From positions 1 to 64,000 of the forward strand of contig JANOSH010000032.1 of assembly GCA_031415695.1 (NCBI GenBank): a DNA stretch of 64,000 nt, given 5' to 3'. Positions 9,703 through 17,405 of the stretch are shown here, in pieces. The notes beneath the pieces are model-generated. The model had not been told where the DNA came from and made no database searches. It saw nothing but the letters and a program-made list of their open reading frames with translations. Every line of letters begins with the position of its first letter. Position 1 is the stretch's first letter. Origin of the DNA: JANOSH01 sp031415695 (GTDB lineage Bacteria; Actinomycetota; Acidimicrobiia; Acidimicrobiales; Ilumatobacteraceae). The position numbers were made by a program, and so were the translations under genes.

Positions 9703-10607
9703 ATCTGCTTGTCTCCAAGAATCATGGTGCCAATGCCTTCGTCGGTGAATATTTCCAGCAGCAACACGTGGGGAATTCGGCCATCCAAAATGTGTGCGCG
9801 TCGAACACCGTTACGAACCGCACTCACGCAACTCTCGATCTTCGGGATCATGCCGCCAGACAAGGTACCCGACGCCATCATCTCGGCAAGCTCGTCGGCC
9901 GTTGTTTGGCGAATCAGACTATTCGGGTTATCAACATCGGCCCGAAGACCCTCGATATCGGTGAGGTAGACCAGCTTTTCGGCACCGAGGGACTCGGCGA
10001 TAGCACCCGCAACGGTATCGGCGTTGATGTTGTACGCCTGACCATCGGCATCGGTACCGAGTGTCGCTACAACCGGAATGAGTTCCTGAGCGATGAGCTT
10101 TCGCAACAAATCGGGGTCGACTGCAGCTACATCGCCGACGAACCCAAGTTCGGGATCGCGGGCCACAGCGGTGATGAGCCCAGCGTCTTCGCCACTGACC
10201 CCGACTGCAAGTTTGCCGTGGACATTGATGGCTGACACCAGTTGCGGATTCACCTGGCCTTTGAGCACCATGCGTGCAATGTCGACCGTTTCTGCATCGG
10301 TGACCCGAAGCCCATTTCGAAACTCGGGAGTCTTGCCCAACCGTTTCATCAGTTCGCTGATCTGTGGGCCACCGCCGTGCACAACGACCGGATGCAAACC
10401 CACTGCATGCAGCAAGACAATGTCTTGGGCAAACAAGGCCAAGGCATCGGTATCGCTGACCGCACCGGCAAGAGCGCTGCCGCCGTATTTGACAACGACT
10501 ACCTGTCCGGCAAACCGGCGAATGTACGGAAGCGCTTCGACCAGCACGTTGGCCTTGGCGGCAGCCTCAACCCGGTCACTGGCGTTGGTACGCCGCACCC
10601 ACGTCAC
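9699..10607 (-). CDS. argB: Acetylglutamate kinase
   Basis: ArgB phosphorylates N-acetylglutamate. The chosen GTG at 10607 gives 302 residues, the usual size, and forms a GTGA overlap with the argC stop; a longer open frame runs upstream inside argC but has no family similarity. Amino-acid-kinase motifs are visible: VVVKYGGSAL (ATP-phosphate Lys), HPVVVHGGGPQIS, INVHGKLAVGVSGEDAGLITA and the YNINADTVAGAIAESLGAEKL region near the adenine site. The N-terminal extension with VEALPYIRRFAG is common in arginine-inhibited forms of the enzyme, so feedback inhibition is plausible. argB follows argC directly, without argJ. Confidence 0.95.
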   Translation of the reverse strand: MTWVRRTNASDRVEAAAKANVLVEALPYIRRFAGQVVVVKYGGSALAGAVSDTDALALFAQDIVLLHAVGLHPVVVHGGGPQISELMKRLGKTPEFRNGLRVTDAETVDIARMVLKGQVNPQLVSAINVHGKLAVGVSGEDAGLITAVARDPELGFVGDVAAVDPDLLRKLIAQELIPVVATLGTDADGQAYNINADTVAGAIAESLGAEKLVYLTDIEGLRADVDNPNSLIRQTTADELAEMMASGTLSGGMIPKIESCVSAVRNGVRRAHILDGRIPHVLLLEIFTDEGIGTMILGDKQI

Positions 10608-11638
10608 GGATACAACCCGACACGAGGCAAGCCGGCGGTCTCGTCGAGACCGAGCGCAACGTTGGCCGACTGTAACGCCCCGCCCGACGCCCCTTTTGTG
10701 AGGTTGTCGATGGCGCACAGCACAATGACCGTGTCGGTGCGACCGTCGTAACGCGCCGTGAGATGAGCCGTATTGGTGCCGAGCGTTGCCTTCGTCGAGG
10801 GCGGCTCGTGGCTCACGACAATGAACGGTTCGGCATCGTAAAAGGACTGCAATTCGGCAATGAGCGAATCGGTTGATACAACCTCGCCAGCAGCGGGCCG
10901 GGCGTAGCAGGTGGCCAGAATGCCTCGGTTCATCGGGACCAGGTGAGGAGTGAAGATCACCTGACCACCGATCTCTTGTTCCATCTCCGGCGTATGCCGA
11001 TGATCGACGAGACTGTAGGCAGCGACATCCTCATCGACCGTGCAGAACGAGTTGTTGTGCTTGGGCTGGCGGCCCGCTCCCGACACCCCCGTCAGCGTGT
11101 TGACAACGAGGCCTTTGGCATCGACGAGGCCTGCTCGCACGAGTGGTGCTAACGCCAACGTTGCCGCGGTGACATGGCAGCCAGGCGTGGCGATGAGCCG
11201 TGCCGCCTTCAGCGCCGTTCGGTGGAGCTCGGGGAGGCCATAGACCGCTTCGGCCAACATGGCTGGCTGCGTGTGCTCGAAGCCGTAGAACTGCGGATAT
11301 TGCGAGGAGTCCTTTAAGCGATAGGCGGCCGACAGATCGACCACAACGCCAACCGAACCGACGAGTTGCGGGGCCAACGCCAGCGATGCCTCGTGCGGCA
11401 ATCCAAGAAACACTGCGTCGAGTCCCTGGCATCGAGAAGCATCGAAGGTCTCGAACACCAGGTTCGGATACACCGCAGCAAGGCTCGGGTACAGCGAGGC
11501 CGCTCGCACACCCGCCTGGGTATCGCCTGTGGCGTAGGCGACCTCGATATCCGGATGTTGAGCAAGTAGCCGAAGGAGTTCGACACCGGTATAGCCCGAT
11601 GCTCCCACGATCGCTACTCGGCGTTTAGCAGTTCCCAT
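10604..11638 (-). CDS. argC: N-acetyl-gamma-glutamyl-phosphate reductase
   Basis: ArgC reduces acetylglutamyl phosphate with NADPH. From the ATG at 11638 the protein is 344 residues. The Rossmann start RVAIVGASGYTGVELLRLL, the GLPHEASLA segment and the active-site block LIATPGCHVTAATLALAPL (catalytic Cys) are clear. A GTG at 11656 would add six residues and would lie inside the ARG-box array, so I prefer the ATG. Neither start has a clear Shine-Dalgarno sequence. argC is the first gene of the seven-gene arginine operon and overlaps argB by 4 nt. Confidence 0.94.
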   Translation of the reverse strand: MGTAKRRVAIVGASGYTGVELLRLLAQHPDIEVAYATGDTQAGVRAASLYPSLAAVYPNLVFETFDASRCQGLDAVFLGLPHEASLALAPQLVGSVGVVVDLSAAYRLKDSSQYPQFYGFEHTQPAMLAEAVYGLPELHRTALKAARLIATPGCHVTAATLALAPLVRAGLVDAKGLVVNTLTGVSGAGRQPKHNNSFCTVDEDVAAYSLVDHRHTPEMEQEIGGQVIFTPHLVPMNRGILATCYARPAAGEVVSTDSLIAELQSFYDAEPFIVVSHEPPSTKATLGTNTAHLTARYDGRTDTVIVLCAIDNLTKGASGGALQSANVALGLDETAGLPRVGLYP

Positions 11639-11651
11639 AAGCGCATGACCA

Positions 11652-11685
11652 TACACTATCGTGCATAGTCATGCATGTCGATTAC
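11652..11685 (-). promoter_or_regulatory. ARG-box array upstream of argC
   Basis: A perfect palindrome TGCAT-AGTC-ATGCA occupies 11662-11675. Weaker half-sites continue the pattern at 10-bp steps on both sides: TACAC-TATC-GTGCA (11652-11665) and TGCAT-GTCG-ATTAC (11672-11685). The same half-site and 10-bp spacing recur before carA, which argues that this is the operator of the in-window ArgR. It lies 14 bp or more upstream of the argC ATG and abuts the stop of the DUF4230 gene. Confidence 0.75.
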
Positions 11686-12398
11686 GCAGTGGGGCTAGGA
11701 GACAGCGGAGTTTCGGCTACCGGTCCCACAGGGGCCTCGCCCTCAAAACGCACGTCGACGTACTGATAGCCGAGCGACATAATCAATGTCGTCAACATCG
11801 CCCGGGTGTTCTCCTCGGCCCGCAGCACCAATCCGCTCTCTGCAGCGGCCGCGTCCATCTTCGCGGAGGCTGCGGCATACAGCTCCTGATCGGTCGTGGC
11901 ACTGTCGTTGAAGGCACCGGCAATTCGATTGAACAGCCCCCGCTTACGACTGGCGACTCGACTCGTTTCAATGTCGAGCATTGCCTTGCCGAGCGAGGCA
12001 TGAGGCAACGTGATCACGGCTGCGGTTCGCTTCGGGTCGGTCCACACGGCTCCATCGCCAAGATTGCGGAAATCGACCGACGCGTCCACCGAACCCAGGC
12101 CAATAAACAGGGTTCGCTCACCGGCAAGAGCCGTGGGCAGATTCTTCACATCCTTTTCGATGTCGACCAGCACCTCGTACTGACCATCGGCGGCCTTGTA
12201 CAAGGCGAGGTCTCGCAGCGTCGTCAAGACAGGCGGCGGTGTGCGGTCGACCGATTCGGTCTTGAACGGCGAACGCAACAGCGCGGCACCGACAAAGATG
12301 CCCATGCCAAGGAGCCCGAGAACCACCAGGCTCATAGCGGCCAAGCCAGCGAGCCCACCGCGACCGCGTCGCTTGGTTGGAGTTGAAGACATGCTCAT
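11682..12398 (-). CDS. DUF4230 family membrane-anchored protein
   Basis: A 238-residue protein with a basic N-terminus (TPTKRRGRG) followed by one hydrophobic segment (about residues 15-40), so probably a single-pass protein with most of the chain outside the cytoplasm. The body matches DUF4230: LRDLALYKAADGQYEVLVDIEKDV, an AGERTLFIGLGSVDA block and a C-terminal helical part around the ELYAAASAKMDAAAAESG stretch. The family function is unknown. ATG 12398 is preferred over the upstream TTG; no ribosome binding site is evident. It is divergent from yqgE and ends against the argC operator, so it could read into the arginine operon. Confidence 0.82.
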   Translation of the reverse strand: MSMSSTPTKRRGRGGLAGLAAMSLVVLGLLGMGIFVGAALLRSPFKTESVDRTPPPVLTTLRDLALYKAADGQYEVLVDIEKDVKNLPTALAGERTLFIGLGSVDASVDFRNLGDGAVWTDPKRTAAVITLPHASLGKAMLDIETSRVASRKRGLFNRIAGAFNDSATTDQELYAAASAKMDAAAAESGLVLRAEENTRAMLTTLIMSLGYQYVDVRFEGEAPVGPVAETPLSPSPTA

Positions 12399-12459
12399 AT
12401 GACGCAATTCAACCGGGTTCCGACGCGTCGTATTCCAGCAATTCGGTCAGAATACCTCT

Positions 12460-12990
12460 GTGCCAAGCAAGCAAGACCACCACTCGACGCCTAGTGCCGG
12501 ACGTTTGTTGGTTGCCGGACCGCTCATGAATGACCCGAACTTCGCACGAACAGTCGTCTACCTCTTGGATCACACCAGTAACGGCACCGTCGGTATCGTC
12601 ATCAACCTCGCCACATCGCATGAATGTCCTGAACGGCTCTCGCTGTGGGAATCGGTTCTGGCACCGCCAAACACGGTGTTCCGTGGAGGTCCGGTGCAAC
12701 TTGACGGCATAATTGGCGTAACCCTCGTCGACTCACGAATAGAAACCGTGGATCTTGCCAACGACGTTCCCACGCATCAAAGCACGGTTCGACTCTTTCA
12801 CGGCTACGCCGGATGGGGCCCCGGCCAACTCGCTGGCGAGATTGCCGACGACGCATGGCTGGTGGTCGATGCTCAACTAGGCGACGTGTTCACAGCAACA
12901 CCAGAGCTGCTTTGGCGGGAAGTTTTGGATCGCCAAGGAGGAGAAATAGCCTGGTTTGCCAACCTACCCTCCCACCCGAACCTGAACTGA
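12460..12990 (+). CDS. YqgE/AlgH family protein (DUF179)
   Basis: A 176-residue cytoplasmic protein of the YqgE/AlgH (UPF0301) family, whose function is not settled. The family pattern is visible from GRLLVAGPLMNDPNFARTVV through GTVGIVINLA, FRGGPVQ and RLFHGYAGWGPGQLAGEI to the tail with GEIAWFANLP. The GTG start at 12460 has no Shine-Dalgarno sequence, but CAGAAT lies six bases upstream (12448-12453), which fits a -10 element of a leaderless transcript. It is divergent from the DUF4230 gene and followed by a hairpin at 12995-13011. Confidence 0.88.
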   Translation: MPSKQDHHSTPSAGRLLVAGPLMNDPNFARTVVYLLDHTSNGTVGIVINLATSHECPERLSLWESVLAPPNTVFRGGPVQLDGIIGVTLVDSRIETVDLANDVPTHQSTVRLFHGYAGWGPGQLAGEIADDAWLVVDAQLGDVFTATPELLWREVLDRQGGEIAWFANLPSHPNLN

Positions 12991-12994
12991 GCAC

Positions 12995-13016
12995 CGGCCG
13001 ATCCACGGCCGTTATT
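12995..13016 (+). terminator. Weak intrinsic terminator after yqgE
   Basis: A stem-loop CGGCCG-ATCCA-CGGCCG (12995-13011) is followed on the plus strand by TTATT. It begins five bases after the yqgE stop codon and touches the stop of the convergent lipoprotein gene. The six-pair stem is GC-only, but the T-tract is short, so strength is uncertain. Confidence 0.45.
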
Positions 13017-13323
13017 AGGCCAATCCGAGCTTCGCCCCATGTTCACGGATTCTGAGGGCTTCTGTTTTGGTGGCGGAGACAAGCGAATCGACCGCCGAGC
13101 GGTTGTCGGACACCCAGCCGTCAAATGAGGCGCTATTAGTTGGAACGTCGTACGGCACGAGGTCTTGGCTGCCCGCGATTCCGTCTGCCGCCGACGTGCC
13201 AATCGCTTGTGGAACCGACACCGATCCAGCCGCGTTAGTCCGGCCACCCTCCACGCCACACCCCGCCGCAGCAAGACTGAACCCAATTGCCACCGCGGCG
13301 GCTCTGATACGAAGATTAATCAT
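13015..13323 (-). CDS. Small putative lipoprotein, unknown function
   Basis: A 102-residue protein that I do not recognise. The N-terminus has two Arg residues, a hydrophobic run (AAAVAIGFSLAAA) and a lipobox LAAAGC with the predicted lipid-carrying Cys at about residue 22, so a lipoprotein anchored outside the membrane is likely. The mature part is low in complexity at first (Gly, Ala, Ser) and ends in a charged helix (TKTEALRIREHGAKLG). AGGAG lies seven bases before ATG 13323, a good ribosome binding site that supports expression. It is convergent with yqgE and divergent from aceE. Confidence 0.65.
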   Translation of the reverse strand: MINLRIRAAAVAIGFSLAAAGCGVEGGRTNAAGSVSVPQAIGTSAADGIAGSQDLVPYDVPTNSASFDGWVSDNRSAVDSLVSATKTEALRIREHGAKLGLA

Positions 13324-13378
13324 CCGAGAGCTCCTAGCTACTACATTTCCTCAGGTACTTACCGACCTCAATCAAACT

Positions 13379-16135
13379 ATGCCCGGCCCGAACACCGAAC
13401 TTGGCCCAACGTGCCAGAATAGTGCAGTGATCTTTGACGGCTACGTCCAGCAACTCCCCGACATCGACCCGGTCGAAACCGAGGAATGGATCGAGAGTCT
13501 TGCCGCCGTTGTCGATACGCACGGCAAGGTTCGGGCTCGGTTCCTCCTCTCCAAGTTGCTGGCCAAAGCTAACGAGCTACAGGTCAGCTACCCCGCTACC
13601 GTTTCGACGCCCTATGTAAACACCATTGCTCGCGAGAGTGAGCCGTGGTTCCCGGGCAACGAGCATCTAGAGCGCCGCATCCGGGCATATATCCGGTGGA
13701 ACGCCGCCGCCATGGTCAACAACGCTAACAAACATGCCGACGGCATCGGCGGACACCTGTCGACGTTCGCATCATCGGCCGCGCTGTATGAGATCGGCTT
13801 CAACCATTTCTTTCGCGGCAAAGACAACGGCCTACCGGGCGATCACGTGTACTTCCAAGGCCACGCAGCACCAGGAATCTATGCCCGTGCATTTCTCGAG
13901 GGACGACTGGAAGCCGACGACCTCGATCATTTTCGTCGGGAAATCGGGCGAGTTGGGTTGTCGAGCTACCCGCACCCGCGCCTCATGCCCGAGTTCTGGG
14001 AATACCCCACCGTTTCTATGGGCTTGGGGCCAATCAACGCCATCTATCAAGCACGATTCAACCGGTATCTCCACAACCGCCGGCTCGACGACACCACCCA
14101 AAGTCGCGTCTGGGCGTTTATCGGCGACGGCGAATGCGACGAACCCGAGACGCTCGGAGCCCTGTCACTTGGCTCGCGCGAGCGACTCGACAACTTGGTC
14201 TTCGTCGTCAACTGCAACCTGCAACGACTCGACGGCCCCGTTCGCGGCAACGGCAAAATCATCCAAGAACTCGAAGCCGTGTTTCGAGGTGCAGGGTGGA
14301 ATGTTATCAAAGTTGTGTGGGGCTCGAAGTGGGATGAACTACTCGCTCGCGATGTCGACGGCGTACTCCTCAACAAAATGAACACCACACTCGACGGCGA
14401 ATATCAACGCTACGCCGTGGAGACCGGGGCCTACATCCGTGAACACTTCTTCGGACCCGACCCTCGGCTTCGAAAGATGGTCGAGCACCTCAGCGACGAC
14501 GAGCTTCGGACGCTACCTCGCGGTGGCCACGACCACAGCAAACTGTATGCCGCCTACAAGGCCGCAGCCGACAATCTCGGTACCGGTGCTCCTACAGCCA
14601 TTCTGTGCAAAACGGTAAAGGGCTGGACGCTCGGACCCGAGTTCGAGGGCAGGAACTCGACGCATCAGATCAAAAAGATGACTCCCGATCAGATGCGTCG
14701 ATTACGAGAACGTCTGTACCTCAATGACGAAATTCCCGATGCAAGCCTCGACGGCGCAGACATGCCGTACTATCGCCCCGAAGTCGGTAGTGAACTGTAC
14801 GACTACATGATGAACCGGCGAAAGGCTCTCGACGGGCCCCTGCCAAGCCGGGTTATCACCAATCGTCGCCCACTCAACCTCGCTCCCGACACGGCATTCG
14901 CCGAGATGTTAAATGGCAGTGGCAAACAGCCGGCTTCGACCACCACCGCGTTCACTCGGCTGCTACGCAATCTGTGTCGAGATGAATCAATGGGTGCCCG
15001 TGTGGTGCCAATCATCCCCGACGAAGCACGCACGTTCGGCATGGATTCACTGTTCAAAGAGATCGGCATCTACGCCAGCCAAGGCCAAAAGTACGAACCG
15101 GTCGACCATGATTTGCTGCTCTCGTATCGAGAGTCAACCGACGGCCAAATACTGGAAGAAGGCATCACCGAGGCCGGTTCAATGGCCAGTTGGATCGCCG
15201 CCGCAACCGCGTACGCAACGCGGGGTGTCCCCATGGTGCCGTTCTACACGTTCTACTCGATGTTCGGGTTCCAGCGTGTAGGCGACCTCATCTGGCTTGC
15301 CGCCGACGCTCGCGCTCGCGGTTTCCTGATGGGCGCCACCTCGGGGCGAACGACCCTGATGGGCGAAGGTCTGCAACACCAAGACGGCCACAGCCTGCTC
15401 CATGCTTCCACCATTCCGTTCTGTCAGGCCTACGACCCGGCGTTCGCATACGAGACTGCCCTCATCGTGCGCAACGGGCTTCGGCGCATGTACGGCCCCA
15501 AGCCCGAGGACATTTTCTATTACATAGCGATCTACAACGAAAACCAGCTCATGCCTGCGGCTCCCGATTCGCCCGATATTGAAGATCAAGTTGTTCGAGG
15601 GCTCTACCGATGGCAACAGGCGCCAGCCGGGACGACGAAGCGAGCCACGCTGCTCTTCTCGGGTTCGGCCAACGTAGCGGCCCGCGCCGCGGCTGAAGAA
15701 CTCGCAACGCACTATGACGTCGGTGTCGACCTGTGGTCGGCCACCAGCTACAAAGCGTTGCGTGATGAAGCGCTCAGTGTCGAACGCTGGAATCGACTGC
15801 ATCCGGCGCAACCGGCGAAAGCGCCTATGGTTACACAGCTACTTGCCGATGCCACCGGCCCCATCGTCGCAGTGACCGACTTCATGAAGGCCGTACCCGA
15901 ACAGGTAGCCCGTTTCTTGCCAAGCCACCACTTCATCCCGCTCGGCACCGATGGTATGGGCCGTAGCGACACACGAGAAGCGCTTCGCCGCCACTTCGAG
16001 GTCGACACCGGCCATGTCGTGGTCGCAACGCTTTGCGGTCTCGCCGAAATCGGCGAAGTGAAACCCGAGGTCGTGCTCGACGCCATCAATCGGTACGGCA
16101 TCAATCCCGATTCACCCGACCCGTTGCTATCCTGA
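13379..16135 (+). CDS. aceE: Pyruvate dehydrogenase E1 component (homodimeric, AceE type)
   Basis: AceE is the thiamine-diphosphate-dependent decarboxylase of the pyruvate dehydrogenase complex. From ATG 13379 it is 918 residues. Conserved blocks include GGHLSTFASSAALYEIGFNHFF, DHVYFQGHAAPGIYARAFLEGR, the ThDP/Mg loop GDGECDEPE with the downstream NCNLQRLDGPVRGNGK, and the C-terminal GEGLQHQDGHS region. A GTG at 13427 (start VIFDGYVQ) is the other plausible start, with CAGAAT six bases upstream as for yqgE; it would give 902 residues. No Shine-Dalgarno sequence precedes either. E2 and E3 genes are not next to it. The open frame extending further upstream overlaps the lipoprotein gene and is not homologous. 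Confidence 0.93.
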   Translation: MPGPNTELGPTCQNSAVIFDGYVQQLPDIDPVETEEWIESLAAVVDTHGKVRARFLLSKLLAKANELQVSYPATVSTPYVNTIARESEPWFPGNEHLERRIRAYIRWNAAAMVNNANKHADGIGGHLSTFASSAALYEIGFNHFFRGKDNGLPGDHVYFQGHAAPGIYARAFLEGRLEADDLDHFRREIGRVGLSSYPHPRLMPEFWEYPTVSMGLGPINAIYQARFNRYLHNRRLDDTTQSRVWAFIGDGECDEPETLGALSLGSRERLDNLVFVVNCNLQRLDGPVRGNGKIIQELEAVFRGAGWNVIKVVWGSKWDELLARDVDGVLLNKMNTTLDGEYQRYAVETGAYIREHFFGPDPRLRKMVEHLSDDELRTLPRGGHDHSKLYAAYKAAADNLGTGAPTAILCKTVKGWTLGPEFEGRNSTHQIKKMTPDQMRRLRERLYLNDEIPDASLDGADMPYYRPEVGSELYDYMMNRRKALDGPLPSRVITNRRPLNLAPDTAFAEMLNGSGKQPASTTTAFTRLLRNLCRDESMGARVVPIIPDEARTFGMDSLFKEIGIYASQGQKYEPVDHDLLLSYRESTDGQILEEGITEAGSMASWIAAATAYATRGVPMVPFYTFYSMFGFQRVGDLIWLAADARARGFLMGATSGRTTLMGEGLQHQDGHSLLHASTIPFCQAYDPAFAYETALIVRNGLRRMYGPKPEDIFYYIAIYNENQLMPAAPDSPDIEDQVVRGLYRWQQAPAGTTKRATLLFSGSANVAARAAAEELATHYDVGVDLWSATSYKALRDEALSVERWNRLHPAQPAKAPMVTQLLADATGPIVAVTDFMKAVPEQVARFLPSHHFIPLGTDGMGRSDTREALRRHFEVDTGHVVVATLCGLAEIGEVKPEVVLDAINRYGINPDSPDPLLS

Positions 16136-16173
16136 TCCAGCGTTCGGTCGGGTAATCGGCAACAATTCTGTCC

Positions 16174-16581
16174 ATGACCATCGCGCCACCACCGCTCGAG
16201 TACCTATTCACCATGACCGCGGCCACAAAGGTCAGCGGAATGATCAAGGGCGGACCAAACGGGACGCGACTCGTTGTCGATGCCTCGAGCGGAACCGTTG
16301 AAGGACCGCGACTCAACGGAACCATTGTTGGACCTGGTGGAGACTGGGTGCTGCTCGGCGCCGATGGAGCAATGACACTCGACGTGCGTATCCTTATCAA
16401 AACAGCCGATGGCGATGTGTACATGACGTACCACGGCTTCGGCGTCAACGGAGACATCACCACCGCACCTCGATTCGAAGCCTCGGGCGAGGCCAACTCG
16501 TGGCTCAACACATCAGTGTGTGTCGCCAAGGGCGAACTCATCGACGGCGGAGTGAAATACAACGTATTTCGCGTCGGCTAG
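16174..16581 (+). CDS. DUF3237 family protein
   Basis: A 135-residue protein of the DUF3237 (UPF0311) family, a small beta-barrel-like family of unsettled function. The pattern is visible in LEYLFTMTAATK, RLNGTIVGPGGDWVLLGADG, LDVRILIKTADGDVYMTYHG and the end GGVKYNVFRVG. No signal peptide or membrane segment is seen. It follows aceE by 38 bp on the same strand. Its TAG stop codon is the first part of the dispersed repeat at 16578-16630. Confidence 0.85.
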   Translation: MTIAPPPLEYLFTMTAATKVSGMIKGGPNGTRLVVDASSGTVEGPRLNGTIVGPGGDWVLLGADGAMTLDVRILIKTADGDVYMTYHGFGVNGDITTAPRFEASGEANSWLNTSVCVAKGELIDGGVKYNVFRVG

Positions 16582-16630
16582 TGGCGGAGCGTTAAAGCGA
16601 GCGGTAGCTGCGACGCCGAAGGCAAGCTAG
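16578..16630 (+). repeat. CTAG-bounded dispersed intergenic repeat, copy A (53 bp)
   Basis: The segment starts with CTAG, which includes the stop codon of the DUF3237 gene, and ends with CTAG. It shares GGCGGAGCGTTAAAG, CGGTAG and GCGACGCCGAAG, in the same order, with copy B at 54954-55012 (minus strand). Copy A lacks about six bases present in the middle of copy B. Both copies follow a TAG stop directly and lie in the orientation of the gene they follow. It ends 19 bp before the next gene. I do not recognise the family. Confidence 0.75.
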
Positions 16631-16649
16631 TTAGGTACGCTCAGGTGGT

Positions 16650-17405
16650 GTGACACACCGCGTCAGGATCATCGGCAACGGTCGAGCAGGTGGTTCGCTA
16701 CAGCTCGCACTCGCAGGCACCGTATGGAGCCCACTGGGACCAGTGCGCCGAGGCGAACCGCTGCGGGATGCTGGCGTTGGCGTCGACGCAATCGTCCTAG
16801 CAGTTCCCGATGCCGCCATAGCCGAGGTAGCCGAAGCGATCGAGCCTCGCGATGGCGTTTGTGTGGTGCACCTTTCAGGTGCCGCGCAGCTCGATGTGCT
16901 GTCCCCGCATCGTCGTGTTGCATCGTTGCACCCGCTCGTCTCGTTGGCCAACCCACAGCTCGGGGCGGCACGTCTGGCGGGTGCGTGGTTCGCCGTCGCC
17001 GGCGACCACGTTGCGGCAGACATCGCGGCCGCGCTACATGGGCGAACGTTTACTGTCGCTGAGTCCGACCGAGCGCTCTACCACGCAACAGCGTGCATCG
17101 CCGCCAACCACCTAACCGGTCTGCTGGGCCAAGTCCAACGACTTGCTCGTTCGACAGGCACGCCATTTGAGGCGTTCGTGGACCTGGCCCGAGGTTCTCT
17201 CGACAACGTCGCCCGTCTCGTCGACGCCCAGGACGCACTGACAGGACCCGTTTCCCGAGCCGACTGGCCAACGGTGGCAGCCCACCTCGCCGCGCTACCC
17301 GACGACGAACGGGCCGTTTACCTGGCGCTCGCCCACGAGTGCGCCAGGCTCGCAGGTCGGGTCTGGCCAAACAGCGGCGACAATAGCTACCCGGACGCGA
17401 GCTAG
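16650..17405 (+). CDS. Rossmann-like/DUF2520 oxidoreductase-like protein
   Basis: A 251-residue protein with an N-terminal NAD(P)-binding fold (RVRIIGNGRAGGSLQLAL, residues 4-21) and a C-terminal helical DUF2520 domain (about 125-245, ATACIAANHLTGLLGQVQRLA). These proteins resemble pyrroline-5-carboxylate reductase and ketopantoate reductase, and elsewhere they are often found beside panC; the substrate is unknown and no pan gene is here. The region between, with VVHLSGAAQLDVLSPHRRVASLHPL, is characteristic. It starts with GTG at 16650, 19 bp after the repeat, and its last four bases overlap the convergent pheT stop. Confidence 0.85.
   Translation: MTHRVRIIGNGRAGGSLQLALAGTVWSPLGPVRRGEPLRDAGVGVDAIVLAVPDAAIAEVAEAIEPRDGVCVVHLSGAAQLDVLSPHRRVASLHPLVSLANPQLGAARLAGAWFAVAGDHVAADIAAALHGRTFTVAESDRALYHATACIAANHLTGLLGQVQRLARSTGTPFEAFVDLARGSLDNVARLVDAQDALTGPVSRADWPTVAAHLAALPDDERAVYLALAHECARLAGRVWPNSGDNSYPDAS

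Noticed and set aside
11661..12386. Plus-strand open frame of 241 codons antisense to the DUF4230 gene
   Set aside because: It starts inside the ARG-box array and mirrors the DUF4230 coding region; no domain was recognised.
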